Shown: positions 20,241 to 31,973, counted from the first letter of the stretch. The stretch is DNA of 64,000 nucleotides from Coix lacryma-jobi var. lacryma-jobi (GCA_009763385.1 CM019825.1:21443499-21507498); one strand, 5' to 3'. Numbers and translations are program-made. Notes: generated by a model from the sequence alone, not told the origin.

Positions 20241-21640
20241 CACTTACACGAAACACAACAAGAGATACATGGGAGAAGCTCACATTGGACATGAATGGGA
20301 TTCAACCGCACAACCTCAAGTGAGAAGATGAGAAGATAGCAACAATAGCATTTCAAAAGTCATCTCCTTCACCAAGACTATTCAACAACTTGTCCGATGA
20401 TGATGATTGCAACTCCCCCACTTGTCTCATGGCAAGAAAGAGAGGTGAAAAAGGCTCACACTTCTAAAACCTCTCTTCCACATAGTGACTCTCTAGTAGT
20501 GAACTTAGTGATTCCTCTAGTGATGATGATTCTAGTGATGAAGAGATAAACATGATAACTAAAAGTTGGACAAGAAAACCAAACTCTTTATCACTAAACT
20601 AATGGAGGAACTAGAATGTGTACAAGCCGAGCTAGCATAAGTGAGGATGCTCTCATCAAACAAGAGGACCTTTACATTGCTTGCAAGGAAGCTCTTGCAT
20701 TAGAGAGAAGTGAGTTGGACGTCTTGCACGAGGCCTTGGCCAAAGAGCAAGATGAACATGCTTCCCTAAAGAAGGCCCATTGCACTCAAGGAAAAGTATT
20801 GTGGCTTAGATGAAAAGCACAAAGAACTTGAGTTGCAATATAATCTTCTTGGGAAAGCAACTCAACTCTTTCTAAAGCAAATGTCACCTCTATCCCTCCA
20901 CTAGTGAAGGGTGTGAAAATGCTATAATGTTGATTTAAATATCTATTCCACTAACCTTGTGAACATGGAGGCCATGAGAAAGAAGATAGCAAGATTGACA
21001 AATATCATTGCAAATGGTTGTGTCAAGTCTACCACAAGTGCTAATGAGAAGACTCAAGAGAGAGCAAGCCTAAGTTCAAGATGGACGGCGTCCTTCCATA
21101 AAAGATGGGTGGGGCACGAAAAAGGAGCCAAGACTAATGGAAGAAGGACAGTGAATGGCTATGAGTGTGTGAGGTTTGAGAAGAAGGGTCAGATTGGTAC
21201 AGTTCAGCCTGCACAGACCGCGACAGTGCCGCGCCAGAAGGCTGCAGTGCCGGACCCCGGCAGTGCCGCCCCTAGGCCGCAGTGCCGCGCCCCAAGAAAG
21301 GGAAGGCTACCAGTTTGCCTTCTGCTTAGTCTCACACACAGCACACGCAGGGTACCAAACCCAAAGCAAGAATCTCAGAAACCAAAGGAATCTATTTGGG
21401 TGACCAGAACAAGTTGCACATCAACCCAAGATAGAAGCCCCAAGGAAGAGCATGTCATCTTGTTACATTTTAGGACACAACAACAGTGGTAAAGTTGTTG
21501 CAAAGTATGTTGGTGATAAACAAGAGGACAGCTGACAAGTGCATTTGGGTTCCTAAGATACTTGTGACTAACTTGCAAGGCCCCCAATATCAATTGGGGA
21601 CCTAAACCTAGGAACTAAACTTGTCTTGCAGGCATACTCC
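20241..21640 (+). pseudogene. Gag C-terminal extension to protease region of B, decayed
   Basis: Short open stretches (20616-20813, 20959-21492) encode a coiled-coil-like Glu/Leu-rich segment and then TNIIANGCVKSTT and KGAKTNGRRTVNGYECVRFE. They match in position and type the gag-pol linker of element C (31974-32582). A palindrome cluster (21220-21288) lies inside this coding part and reads as a Pro/Ala-rich segment. Multiple frame breaks are present. Confidence 0.65.
21220..21288 (+). promoter_or_regulatory. Palindrome cluster 3 of B (inside gag-pol code)
   Basis: Four units of the CAGTGCCG type in 69 bp lie within an open frame, so the family motif is not confined to non-coding DNA. Confidence 0.6.
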
Positions 21641-21654
21641 TCCGGTGGATCAAG

Positions 21655-22998
21655 TTGGGTGCTTGATAGCGGATGTACAAATCATATGACCGGAGAAAGG
21701 AGTATGTTCTCATCATATTCCCAACTTCAAATGCAAGCGAAAACATCATTTTCGGTGATAACTCCAAGGGGATGTGTTAGGTCTTGGTAAAGTAGCTATT
21801 ACAATTGAGCATTCAATTACTAATGTCTTACATGTCGATTCGTTGAGTTACAACTTGCTATCCGTTTCACAATTATGTGGAATGGGTTTCAATTGTCTCT
21901 TTACGGATGAGGGTGTGGAAGTCTTTTAGAAGGGATGATTCCTCTATTGTCTTTACGGGTCGTTTGAAAGGGAAGCTTTACTTAGTTGATTTCAACAAAA
22001 GTGAAGCCAAACTTGAGACTTGTTTAGTGACAAAATCTAGCATGGGTTGGTTATGGCATCGCCGACTAGCTCATGTTGGATGAGGAACTTGGCCAAACTT
22101 CAAAAGGACACACCACATCCTAGGACTAACCAATGTTGATTTTGAGAAAGACAGAGTATGTGGAGTGCCAAGCCGGAAAACAAGTAGGCGTACCTCACCC
22201 ACCAAAGAGCTACGACACTACTACTCATCCATTGGAGTTGATCCACATGGACCTCTTTGGACCGGTTTGCCTACCTTAGCATCGACGGTAACAAACATGG
22301 TCTTGTTATTGTTGATGATTTTTCTCGTTTCACTTGGGTATTCTTTATGCATGACAAAAGTGTAGTGCAAGAGAAGGTGAAGATGTTCATACAAAGAGCT
22401 CAAAGGAATTTGGTTTCAACATCACGAAAGTTCGTAGTGACAACGGAACCGAATTCCGAAACACCCAAGTGGATGAGTTTCTTGATGAAGAGGGCATCAA
22501 GCATGAATTTCAGTTCCATACACCCCTCAACAAATGGTTGTGGTGGAGAGGAAGAATAGAACACTCATTGACATGGCAAGGACGATGCTAGAGAGTACAA
22601 GACGCCGGACATTTTGGGGCCGAAGCCGTCAATACTGCTTGCCATGCAATCAACCGCCTCTACCTCCACAGAGAAGAAAGAAGACCTCCTATGAGCTGCT
22701 CACCGGGAACAACCAAAGGTGTCGTACTTTAGATATGGGGTGCAAAATGTTTCATATTGAACAAGGAAGCCCAAAGCCTCTAAGTTCACATCCAAGGTTG
22801 ATGAAGGTTTTCTTCTCGGATGGATCAAACGAGCAGGCCTATCGTGTTTTCAACAAGGCCTCCGGCAAGGTTGAAATAGCGATAGACGTGACGTTTGATG
22901 AACTAATGGCTCTCAAGTAGAGTAGGTTGATGAAGTTGTTGTAGGTAATGAGGAACCACCTTGTGAAGCAATCAAGCAATTAGCCATGGTGATATTAG
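21655..22998 (+). pseudogene. pol: Protease and integrase of element B, truncated by element C
   Basis: The protease starts with SSWVLDSGCTNHMTG (catalytic DSG at 21665-21673). The GAG-pre-integrase zinc domain follows (WLWHRRLAHVG near 22045-22080; ECQAGKQ-like remnant near 22165). The integrase core includes IVDDFSRFTWVFFMHDKS (22311-22365) and the DNGTEFRNT motif at about 22438 in another frame. The C-terminal part reads RVFNKASGKVEIAIDVTFDE near 22846-22905. Frames change repeatedly. Element C is inserted at 22998/22999. Confidence 0.85.
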
Positions 22999-23110
22999 TG
23001 AAAGGACCGAATCAGCCTAGAGGGGGGGTGAATAGGTGATTTTGACTATCTGAAACTTCACAAACTATAGATGTAGTTAGATAGTAACCGGAGAGGCCGG
23101 TTTGTTTGGG

Positions 23111-23143
23111 TAGGTACTACGGGTGTGAAACACCGGTACTACC
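23111..23143 (-). promoter_or_regulatory. Small palindrome cluster of C (LTR, downstream of TATA)
   Basis: GGTAGGTACTAC and CACCGGTACTACC units lie about 730 bp downstream of the LTR TATA box in element orientation, mirroring cluster 2 of element B. Confidence 0.6.
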
Positions 23144-23871
23144 AACACAACAAACGGCACAACCGGGATCCTAAAGAAACTACAAATCCGATAAATGTAA
23201 GCTATGAAATATTACAAGTTTCTAGCCCACTTTCCTAAGAATGATTATGTAATAAATCTACTCTCACCAAACCTTGGTTGCTCCCCTTATGTAGATCGAG
23301 CCTTCCCAACCTAAGAAGGAGATAGGGATAGAAGAACGAAGAAAACACAATAACAAGTGAAGTAGAGAAAATAGGGACAACAACAACAAGCACACGGGAC
23401 ACGCGATTTATCCCGAGGTTCGGCCAATCCACTAAGGAGTGCCTACTTCCTCGTTGTTGAGGTGACCACAAAGGTCGGAGTCTATTTCACCTCCTCGCCT
23501 CACTCAAGCAACCACAAAGGCTACGAGAGTATCTCTACTAGAAATCTCAGGGTAATACAAACGCTTCGGGGAGCCCTCACAAGTAAATCAATACGGGCTA
23601 CCACGAAGAACACCTAACCGGCTAGAGCTCAAAGAGCTCAAGAGTAAAAGACACAAAGCAAGCCGGCAAGATGGAAACCAAGTGCTCAAGTCGAAGATTG
23701 ATGCTTCCCCTCTCGAATCTCACTTCCTAGCTCAAATCTCGCAAGGGAATGAATCTAGGAGCAAAGGGGGAGAGAGAGGGTGAGTCAATGCTGGAGAGAG
23801 TTTGTCCAGAGTTAGGTGTTGCAATGAGTAAGTGGAATCAGTGGGCGTCCGTGAAAAGTGAAGAGGGGAGG

Positions 23872-23879
23872 TATTTATA
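23872..23879 (-). promoter_or_regulatory. TATA box of the element C LTR
   Basis: The + strand TATTTATA reads TATAAATA on the - strand. It lies immediately downstream, in element orientation, of the palindrome array. The right LTR has a slightly altered version near 35246-35254. Confidence 0.75.
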
Positions 23880-23896
23880 CTCCCCCAGTCCCGAGG

Positions 23897-24683
23897 CTGG
23901 TCGGTACCACCAACCACCCATGGTCGGTACCACCGACCATGTCACAACGGTCGCATACACCCAGATCTGGTCAAACTGACAAGCACCGGGCCAAGGTCGG
24001 AACCACCGAGGCCGGTGGTACCGAGGTTATGGCGGTACCACCGCCAGGCCAAAACAAGCGAACAGAGAGCAACTCAGTTAGGGACTCGGTCCCTCGGAAA
24101 CTACCGCCCGAGGGCGGTACCTCCGAGTTCGTGGTGGTACCGAGGTAATGGCGGTACCACCGCCAAGTCAAAGGCTAGTCAGTCCAGAGAGCCCTGAAAA
24201 ACTTTCAACCACCAAGCCTGGGTCGGTGCTTCGAGGCCGGTGGTACCGAGGTTATGGCGGTACCACCGCCAAGTCATATTCAACACAACACAGAGAGCCT
24301 CGCAAAGCCAAGTTACCACCGACCTCCGTCGGTACCTCCGAGCCCGGTGGTACCGAGGTTATGGCGGTACCACCGCCAAGACATTTTCAACTCGAAAGAG
24401 AGTCAGCGAAAACAGGGTAACTACCGGCCATGCTCGGTACTCCGGGGCGGTGGTACCGAGGTTATGGCGGTACCACCGCCAGGCCTTTTTCAATTCTACA
24501 CAGGGAGCTCTGCAAACTTGGTTACTACCGACCCTGCGTCGGTACCACCGAGGGCGGTTGTACCGAGGTTATGGCGGTACTACCGCCAGGTCATTTTTTG
24601 ACCAACACAGAGAGGATGTTTGAGCGCTGCGCTAGAGAAGCTGTGGTCGGTACCACCGACCACCCATGGTCGGTACCACCGAC
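23897..24683 (-). repeat. ~107-bp tandem array with GGTACC palindromes in the C LTR
   Basis: GGTTATGGCGGTACC (once GGTAATGG) recurs at 24025, 24144, 24250, 24357, 24460 and 24567, spaced 103-119 bp. Each unit carries GGCGGTACCACCGCC (arms GGCGGT/ACCGCC around three bases) and a separate CGGTGGTACCGAGG. Similar units end the array near 23897 and 24683. The array abuts the LTR TATA box. Confidence 0.85.
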
Positions 24684-25026
24684 CAAATGAATTTACCCTC
24701 TACGTGTTCGTGATTGTGCGGTGTCTCTCAAGCGAACTAAGGTTAGTCGATTTGAGCACTTTTCTCCACATCTAGCCAACTTACTTTGTGACCCTCTTCA
24801 TAGTCCGGCTTACCTATAACTCAAGTTTAAAATAGAAATTTTAAACTACCACTTGAGCTAGGCATCAATAGGTCCAAAAGTATCCATCGTGCTTTGATCA
24901 CGTGATTTATCATTTCAAATCTTTCTAAGGACTAACACCTGCATACATGCTTTTATAAACTGGTTAGTCCCAAGTTTGATTGTCATTAATTAGCCAAAAC
25001 CCACATTGGGGGCGAATGCACTTTCA

Positions 25027-25041
25027 AACTCCCCCTTTTTG
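25027..25041 (-). other. Polypurine tract of element C
   Basis: On the - strand the sequence before the 3' LTR is AAAAAGGGGGAGTT, preceded by TGTCATCAATTACC, the Sirevirus-type context also seen in element B. Confidence 0.88.
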
Positions 25042-25593
25042 GTAATTGATGACAACCAACTTAGGCTTACAATTAGGGATAGAAAGAATTGAAGCTTTTG
25101 AATTCCAAAATTTAGTAGAAGCTCCCCCTTAGTGTATGCTTTGGATATGAATTTCAAACCTTGATTAGAAAGCAAGGTTGCATACATGAGAACAAGAGCT
25201 CCCCCTAAATTTTGCAATCCGTGGGGTGCCTAAGTGTGTGACAACATCAAATATATAATTTGTGATGCATAAACGGTATGACATGGTGATTCACATAACA
25301 ATTTAATAAGAAAAGCGAATGGCTATTGAAGAAAGAACAAATCACATAGCCATATCAAAAACAACAATCACCATGACAAGAGCATCAAGTATCGAGAATG
25401 AACCAACAAATGAATATAACATAAGCATAAAAGTTTTACATCATCCTCACACATCACAAATTAAATAAGTAGCATACCACACTTAGTCTCAAAGATTACC
25501 CTCTCTCACAGCTATTACAACAAGATAAGCCTAGCCTAACACTCCCCCTTTGGCATCAAGTACCAAAGCGGGTAGGCCAAGATAAGCAAAGAA

Positions 25594-27680
25594 TCAATAA
25601 TAGCTGCTGGAAAATCCATCATGATAAGAGCCCCCGAAGAGAGAGGAATAGGCACTCGCACCAACGTCACCACCAGGGAAGGATGACGGAGCAGAAGAAT
25701 CAGGTGGTGGTGTAGAGTCGCGAGGGCCACCACTCCCAGCTGGATCGGCGTCGGGGCCAGCAAAGCCCACGTACGAGCCACCACCCCCTCCTTGATACGA
25801 TGTGGACCCGCCAGCAAAGGACGTGCCCATACCATAGTCAGGAAGAAGGAATGAGGCTGGTACTGAGGTGGTGGTGGAGGATAGAACTGATGGGGCGGAT
25901 ACAGCGTGGAGCTGTAAAAACCCGCCTCACCACCACCTGGAAACTGGGGCTGCTGCTGCTGAGCCTGCTGCTGGGCTGCTGCTGAGCCTGCTGCTGGGGC
26001 TGCTGCTGGGGGAGACCACCACCACCATCATCATCATCATCAACGTCGTCACGCCGGGCCTGAGCATCGAACTCAGCAAACAGATCTGGATGGGGACGGA
26101 CCGGAGAGCGCGGAGGAAGACCGAGATGCTGACGCACCTCCTGCTGATGTCGCTCGTCGCGATCGGCCCGATAGCACATCCACTCAAAGATCTTGCCAAG
26201 GGCGGAGCGAAGACCGCCACTCCTACGCCTCTCACGACGCGGAGGGGGAGCGGCAACATGGGGAACACCTCCACCACCCGGCTGAGCCTCGCAGGCGCTG
26301 CTGCTGCTGGAACTTCGTCGCCGACAGCACCCTTGTCCTTGGTGATCGAAACAAACTTCCGAACACTGTACTCCTTGACCGACCGGTCATACTCAAAGGT
26401 GGCGCCAACCACATGCTCAATGATATGCATGAGATATGGAGCATAGGAAGGCCTTGTGAGGATCATTGTAGACATCTGAATCTTTTCCAAGAAAAGTGTG
26501 AGATGCTAAACCGTCCATCTGGAGAAGCGAACTGGACAAGGACCTTGGCAGCATCATCTCTCAAATTGTCCTGGTCACCAACTTTAGGATCCAGAGTTAG
26601 GCGCATCAGGTTGTTGAGCACATAGTAGGCAGGCTTCAGGCCTTGGACCTTGAAGGTTGCCTCGGCACCATCCATGTAGACACCTGAGTTCTGCAGCTGC
26701 TCGTGTACATGCCCCCACCATACATCTCTGACAAGCGAGGGGCATCCCTGTCTACATGGTCGAAACCCAACAACCGGGCAAAGTGACAAAGTTGCACCGG
26801 TAGTGGACCCCTTGGGTCATCCAGTGCAACACCCGCGCCTCTTGATCAATGAAAAAGGGTGCCCAAATTGACAAAATCTCCTGGTTGTAGCTGCGCTCAC
26901 CAGAGATCAACCAAAATCCTCCACTCCTCAAGCCTCTGCACAAAGACTGAATCTCATCTGAGTCCTTGTCTGTCAAGGAGCGGATAACTAACCGCTTGTG
27001 CTCAAAAAGAGGGGGATGACCCTTAGCACAGAAACCCTTCCAGAGAACTGACACATAGTAGTCCTGCTGGAATCTTGACCAGAACCTTCGATCAACTGAA
27101 GCATCTCTGATAAACAGATAGGGGTTCTCCTCGCGTGCCTCCTCATCAAGTTACCCCGCTTTCTATCGGAGTAATCCATGGGATTTCCAGAAGAGCGAGA
27201 GGGACGGCGGACATGACAGCTTCGGCTTCAGGGTGCATGTCAAAAGCCCGGTTGATTAGCATCAACCCTGAAGTCCGAGGGGATGCCGGTCCAACTTGAG
27301 GATCGATGGAGCGACCCTCACGATCGAGACAGCTGAAGGCACTCCTCCCACAATGACGCTGTGCAGGCGTCCACCGGACCAGCGACAGGGGCGGAGAAGG
27401 CTGAGGAGGCGGAGGAGGCGAAGGAGCAGCATGCCCACTGCCACGGACATGACCGCTCCCGCTCCCGCTCCCCTAGCGCTATCCACGCTGCGACGGCCCG
27501 TATGGCCCGCGGACGAGCGTCCACGGACTTGACGAGAGGAGTCATCCATACTCCCAGACCGAACCGGCGCCCGGGATTGCGACGCGGGCGGCGCCCCTTG
27601 CACATGACCACCTTGCTCCAAGGCGGCATAGTCCTCATCATCATCACTAGGGAATGAGCACGAGAGGGCCTCCGGCTCAT
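25594..27680 (-). pseudogene. Extra gene of element C (homologous to the extra gene of B), frameshifted
   Basis: The reading starts at an ATG (27680-27678) that directly follows a splice acceptor (CTTTGTCTAG). The N-terminus is MSRRPSRAHS, then acidic. A conserved core appears in several frames: RRFW..F..D.Y.SVLW (about 27090-27020), HWMTQGVHYRCNF (26810-26780), YVLNNLMRLTLDP (26640-26590), GRFSISHFSW and RPSYAPYLMHIIEHVVGATF. These match the element B protein in order. The core resembles the plant 'putative transposon protein' domain. The C-terminus is Gln-rich, then Gly/Ser/Tyr-rich, ending SSYY. The function is unknown; by position it is the Sirevirus env-like/extra ORF. At least four frame changes are present as read. 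Confidence 0.7.
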
Positions 27681-28215
27681 CTAGACAAAGATAGCATAGA
27701 CCAACATGAGACAAGATGATGGAAAGATTACTTCACGGATGTAGCAAATAAGACGATCGAAATCGGGAAGGAGAACGGCTCGCTGCGCGCGGGCGGTACT
27801 ACCGACCCCTGGGGGCGGTACTTACCGACTGCACAGCAGCGTGCGGTTTCCTTCAATCCAATCTACCAAATCGCTATGAACTTGCGAACCATACATCCTA
27901 GAAAGCATCTTCATACTAGATAGAAACATCCTACCAAAGGAATCGACCTAGAACAAAGTACATTGAGAGATCGGGCATGAACACCCTAGTACCTTGCTAC
28001 TCGTGAAGAAGAGGCCAAAAACAATGGAGGAAGAAGCTTCGGGCTTCAAGAACACCACCAAGACGATCTCCACGCTCCAAAGCAACTTTCCACTGGAGGG
28101 ATTTGGATTGGATGGAGGAGGAAAGAGATCGAAGAGGAAGAAGTTACGGTGGCTAGAATGGGCTCGGGAGATGTGCAAGAAGCAAGGACTGGTGGCGGCG
28201 CGATCAAAAGGGATT
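27681..28215 (-). other. Leader exon and leader intron of the extra gene in C
   Basis: A pyrimidine-rich leader from about 28215 ends at a donor (GTAGCAAG|GTACTAGG, exon end 27993). The intron 27992-27681 (312 bp) ends CTAG directly at the ATG. A small palindrome cluster lies inside the intron. The transcription start is inferred from the TATA box. Confidence 0.6.
27791..27829 (-). promoter_or_regulatory. Palindrome cluster of C in the leader intron
   Basis: GGGCGGTACTACCGACC and GGGCGGTACTTACCG units lie about 420 bp downstream of the extra-gene TATA box. Confidence 0.6.
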
Positions 28216-28244
28216 GACTAGGGTTGAAAAGATTCACCGCGCCC

Positions 28245-28252
28245 CTTTTATA
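28245..28252 (-). promoter_or_regulatory. TATA box of the extra gene in C
   Basis: The + strand CTTTTATA reads TATAAAAG on the - strand, in the context GAGTATAAAAGGGGCGCGG. It lies between a palindrome cluster (28264-28336) and the leader exon. Confidence 0.7.
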
Positions 28253-28263
28253 CTCGGAGTAAC

Positions 28264-28336
28264 CGGTCGGTGGAACCGCCCTAGGGGCCGGTACTACCGC
28301 TTCGGTAGTACCGACACAATGGTGGTACCACCGACA
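28264..28336 (-). promoter_or_regulatory. Palindrome cluster of C upstream of the extra-gene TATA box
   Basis: Units CGGTCGGTGGAACCG, CGGTACTACCG, CGGTAGTACCG and GGTGGTACCACC stand within 73 bp. The last is a 12-bp perfect palindrome. The cluster ends about 12 bp before the TATA box, the same arrangement as in the LTR. Confidence 0.7.
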
Positions 28337-28543
28337 GGCAGAAAAACAGAGGGTCCAGAGAGGGTTTCCAGGAGGACTTATGTGTGGTATACTACACATA
28401 CTTCAAACATGTCCCAGATTTCATAAAACCAATACATAGCCATGGACATAAGTGAAGTATGCAAAATAGATTTTGAAATCACACACAATATTTTGTCAAA
28501 CCATTTATCTAGGTCTCTAGGTGAAAACAAATATGTGCAGACC

Positions 28544-30154
28544 TCAAGCCACGTTACGAGAATCAATGATATTTAGTTCACTCCTCAAAGCACAAAATCT
28601 TGACTCATCTAAAGGCTTTGTGAAGATATCGGCTAGTTGTTTTTCGGTGCTCACATGGCGTATTGCGATATCTCCTTTGGCTTCATGGTCTCTCAAAAAA
28701 TGGTGTCGGATGTCTATGTGTTTTGTGCGAGAGTGGTTTACGGGATTGTTTGCTAGTTTGATAGCACTCTCATTGTCACACAAAAGTGGAATTTTGGTTT
28801 TCTCACATCCGAAGTCCTTTAGTGTTTGCTTCATCCAAAGTAGTTGAGCACAGCAAGCGCCGGCCGCCACATACTCGGCTTCGGCGGTGGATAGGGCAAC
28901 ACTATTTTGTTTCTTAGAACTCCATGACACCAAAGACCTCCCAATAAATTGGCAAGTCCCGGTAGTGCTCTTTCGGTCTACCTTGCAACCGGCATAGTCC
29001 GAATCGGAATAGCCAAGTAGATCGAAAGTGGAGCCCTTGGGATACCACAAACCAAGATTCGGAGTGTGCACTAAGTATCGAAAAATTCTCTTAACGGCCA
29101 TATGACATTCTTTCGGATTAGCTTGAAACCTTGCACACATGCACACACTAAGCATAATATCGGGCCTAGATGCACAAAGGTAAAGTAATGAACCGATCAT
29201 AGAGCGATATACCTTTTGGTCCACTGACTTACCATCCACATTTAGATCAAGATGTCCATTGGTAGGCATAGGTGTCTTGATGGGTTTGGCCTTGTCCATC
29301 TCAAACTTCTTTAGCATGTCTCTTGTATACTTGGTTTGACTGATGAACGTGCCATCCTTGAGTTGCTTGATTTGGAATCCAAGAAAGTACTTCAACTCAC
29401 CCATCATGGACATCTCGAACCTTTTGGTCATGATCCTACTAAATTCCTCACAAAAGACAACATTAGTACTACCAAATATTATGTCATCGACATATATTTG
29501 GCACACAAAGATATCATTATCAACTTTGCGAGTAAATAAAGTAGCATCGGCCCTTCCTATCTCAAAACCCTTTTTGAGTAGGAAGTCCTTAAGACAATCA
29601 TACCAAGCTCTAGGGGCTTGTTTAAGCCCATAGAGCGCCTTGTCGAGCTTGTAGACGTGGTTGGGAAACTTTGGGTCCTCAAAACCCGGTGGTTGCTCCA
29701 CATAGACCAATTCGGAGAGGGGGCCGTTGAGGAATGCACTTTTCACATCCATTTGGTATAGCTTGAAATCATGGTGAGTAGCAAAGGCAAGTAATATACG
29801 AATTGACTCGAGCCTAGCTACAGGTGCATAGGTTTCCCCGAAATCCAAACCTTCGATTTGAGTGAAACCTTGAGCCACCAACCGTGCTTTGTTCCTTGTC
29901 ACCACGCCATGCTCGTCTTGCTTGTTGCGGAAGACCCATTTGGTTCCTATCACATTTTGCTTGGGCCTTTCCACCAAGGACCAGACTTCATTCCTGGTGA
30001 AGTTGTTCAGCTCTTCTTGCATAGCCATCACCCAGTCCGGATCGTCAAGTGCTTCTTCCACCCTAAGAGGTTCCAAAGAGGAGACAAACAAGTAATGTTC
30101 ACAAAAATTTGCTAAACGAGAGCGTGTCGTTACCCCACGCCGTATGCTCCCCAA
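28544..30154 (-). CDS. pol: Reverse transcriptase and RNase H of element C (intact 536-residue frame)
   Basis: This copia RT-RNase H frame has no internal break. RT motifs: KARLVAQGF (89-97), QMDVKSAFLNG (134-144), catalytic YVDD (221-224), MGELKYFLGF (251-260). RNase H: SDYAGCKVDRKS with Asp386, TAEAEY (423-428), and CDNES with Asp460. It ends IFTKPLD...SRNVA as is usual for Sireviruses. It copies the element RNA into DNA in the particle. The first ATG of the frame lies in the linker after integrase; a one-base shift near 30150-30180 separates it from the upstream frame, so this is the C-terminal part of the Pol polyprotein rather than a separate gene. Confidence 0.93.
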   Translation of the reverse strand: MGSIRRGVTTRSRLANFCEHYLFVSSLEPLRVEEALDDPDWVMAMQEELNNFTRNEVWSLVERPKQNVIGTKWVFRNKQDEHGVVTRNKARLVAQGFTQIEGLDFGETYAPVARLESIRILLAFATHHDFKLYQMDVKSAFLNGPLSELVYVEQPPGFEDPKFPNHVYKLDKALYGLKQAPRAWYDCLKDFLLKKGFEIGRADATLFTRKVDNDIFVCQIYVDDIIFGSTNVVFCEEFSRIMTKRFEMSMMGELKYFLGFQIKQLKDGTFISQTKYTRDMLKKFEMDKAKPIKTPMPTNGHLDLNVDGKSVDQKVYRSMIGSLLYLCASRPDIMLSVCMCARFQANPKECHMAVKRIFRYLVHTPNLGLWYPKGSTFDLLGYSDSDYAGCKVDRKSTTGTCQFIGRSLVSWSSKKQNSVALSTAEAEYVAAGACCAQLLWMKQTLKDFGCEKTKIPLLCDNESAIKLANNPVNHSRTKHIDIRHHFLRDHEAKGDIAIRHVSTEKQLADIFTKPLDESRFCALRSELNIIDSRNVA

Positions 30155-31811
30155 TATGTTGTCAACGGGATGATCCCGTTGAACTGTATGTGAACTCTTG
30201 GATGTGGCACAAGTGATCTTCGTTGGATGGGTCCATCTTCATCATCTTCATCATATGCATTGATGTCCCCATCTTCTTGTCGGACTTCATGTTGAGCTTG
30301 TGTTTGATCATCAACTTGATGTATCACATGAACATCACCCACACTACCACCATTCGGAGTTGCGGAAGCTTCATCATGCGCATTTGGATGCACATGATGG
30401 ATTTGAGAATCTTGTGGAGTGTGTGATGGTTCATCTTCATCATCTTGTATTTCAACGGGCCTCACATCACCGGTTGCAAGCTTCTTGATAGCTTCGGATG
30501 GAGGCTCGTCATTACCTACAAGCTCATCATTGACTTGCTCCTTTTGAGAGCCGTCGGATTCATCAAAAGTCACGTCTACCGTTAACTCAATAGTGCCGGT
30601 GGCATTATTGAATACCCGGTAGCCATGTTCGTTAGTACCATAACCAAGTAGAAAGCCTTCGTGTACCTTAGGTGCAAACTTTGAACTTTTGGCCCTCTTG
30701 TTAAGTATGAAACACTTGCAGCCAAAAACTCGAAAGTAATGCACCTTTGGTTTGTTACCGGTTAGAAGCTCATATGGCGTCTTCCCTCTTAGCTTGTGAA
30801 GGTAGAGGCGGTTGATTGCATGACACGCCGTGTTCATTGCCTCCGCCCAAAAGCCATGGGAAGTCTTGTACTCATCCAACATAGATCTTGCGGCTTCAAC
30901 AAGAGTTCTATTCTTCCTTTCCACAACCCCATTTTGTTGTGGGGTATATGGAACGGAGAACTCATGCTTGACCCCTTCTTCATCAAGATACTCTCTATGT
31001 TGGTGTTCCTAAACTCGGTCCCGTTGTCGCTTCTCACTTTCTTGATCTTGATGTCGAACTCATTTTGTGCTCTTCTAGCAAACTTCTTGAAGATGCCCTG
31101 CGTTTCGCTTTTATCTGCTAAAAAGAACACCCAAGTGACACGAGAATAGTCATCAACAATAACGAAACCGTATTTGTTACCGCCGATGCTTTGATAAGCA
31201 ACGGGTCCGATGAGGTCCATATGCAATAGCTCCAATGGTCTTGTGGTCGACACAATGTTCTTGATTGGATGCTTTGCTCCAACTTGCTTTCCGGCTTGGC
31301 ACGCACTGCAAATCCTATCTTTCTCAAAAGAAACATTGGTTAGTCCAAGGATGTGCCCTTCTCTTTGAAGTTGGGCCAAGTTCCTCATCCCAACATGAGC
31401 TAGTCGGCGATGCCAAAGCCAACCCATGCTAGATTTTGCCATTAGACATGTTGTAGGCTCTACCTTACTAGTTGAGAAGTCAACTAAGTAAAGTTTTCCC
31501 TTCAATACGCCTTTAAATGCAATAGAGGAATCCCTTCTTCTAGAGACGGTCACACCCTTATCCGTAAAGAGACAATCGTAACCCATTTCACAAAGTTGAG
31601 AAACGGATAACAAATTGTAACTCAACGAATGCACAAGTAATACATTAGATATGGAATTGTCAGTTGAGATAGCAATTTTACCCAAACCAAGCACTTCTCC
31701 TTTACCATTGTCACCAAACACAATATTGTTGCATGAGTCGTTGCTTGGTTGAAAGGAGGAGAACATATCTTTTGCCCCGGTCATATGATTGGTGCATCCA
31801 CTATCCAACAC
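30130..31811 (-). pseudogene. pol: Protease and integrase of element C
   Basis: Frame 31811-30834 begins MLDSGCTNHMTG (protease DSG). It continues with the zinc-binding WHRRLAHVGMRNL ... CSACQAGKQVG, then the integrase core with LLHMDLIGP (first Asp), VIVDDYSRVTWVFF and KVRSDNGTEFRN (second Asp). Near 30960 a shift moves to 30924-30130, starting VERKNRTLVEAARSMLDE with the third catalytic residue (Glu) region, through RVFNNATGTIELTVDVTFDE and an acidic/His-rich linker to RT. Apart from two one-base shifts all parts are present, so this copy is only lightly damaged. Confidence 0.88.
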
Positions 31812-31973
31812 CCAACTTGACCCACCGGAGGCATATTCCTACAAAACAAGTTTATGTTCTAGATTTAGGTACCCAAACGAGATTGGGTCCTTGGGGGTTA
31901 GTCACATAAGCTTTTGGTACCCAAACATTTCTCATAATTTCCCTCTTCTTGAGGGCACCAACATACTTGACTA

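Larger units (their letters stand above)
22999..25026 (-). repeat. 3' LTR of element C (left copy)
   Basis: 2028 bp, matched by 34362-36416. It holds a ~107-bp tandem array rich in GGTACC palindromes (23897-24683), TATAAATA on the - strand at 23872-23879 and a second small palindrome cluster at 23111-23143. Confidence 0.95.

Noticed and set aside
28544..30154. The intact RT-RNase H frame of element C as a domesticated host gene
   Set aside because: It is in its normal place inside a full-length element with LTRs and a target duplication; only a one-base shift separates it from integrase.
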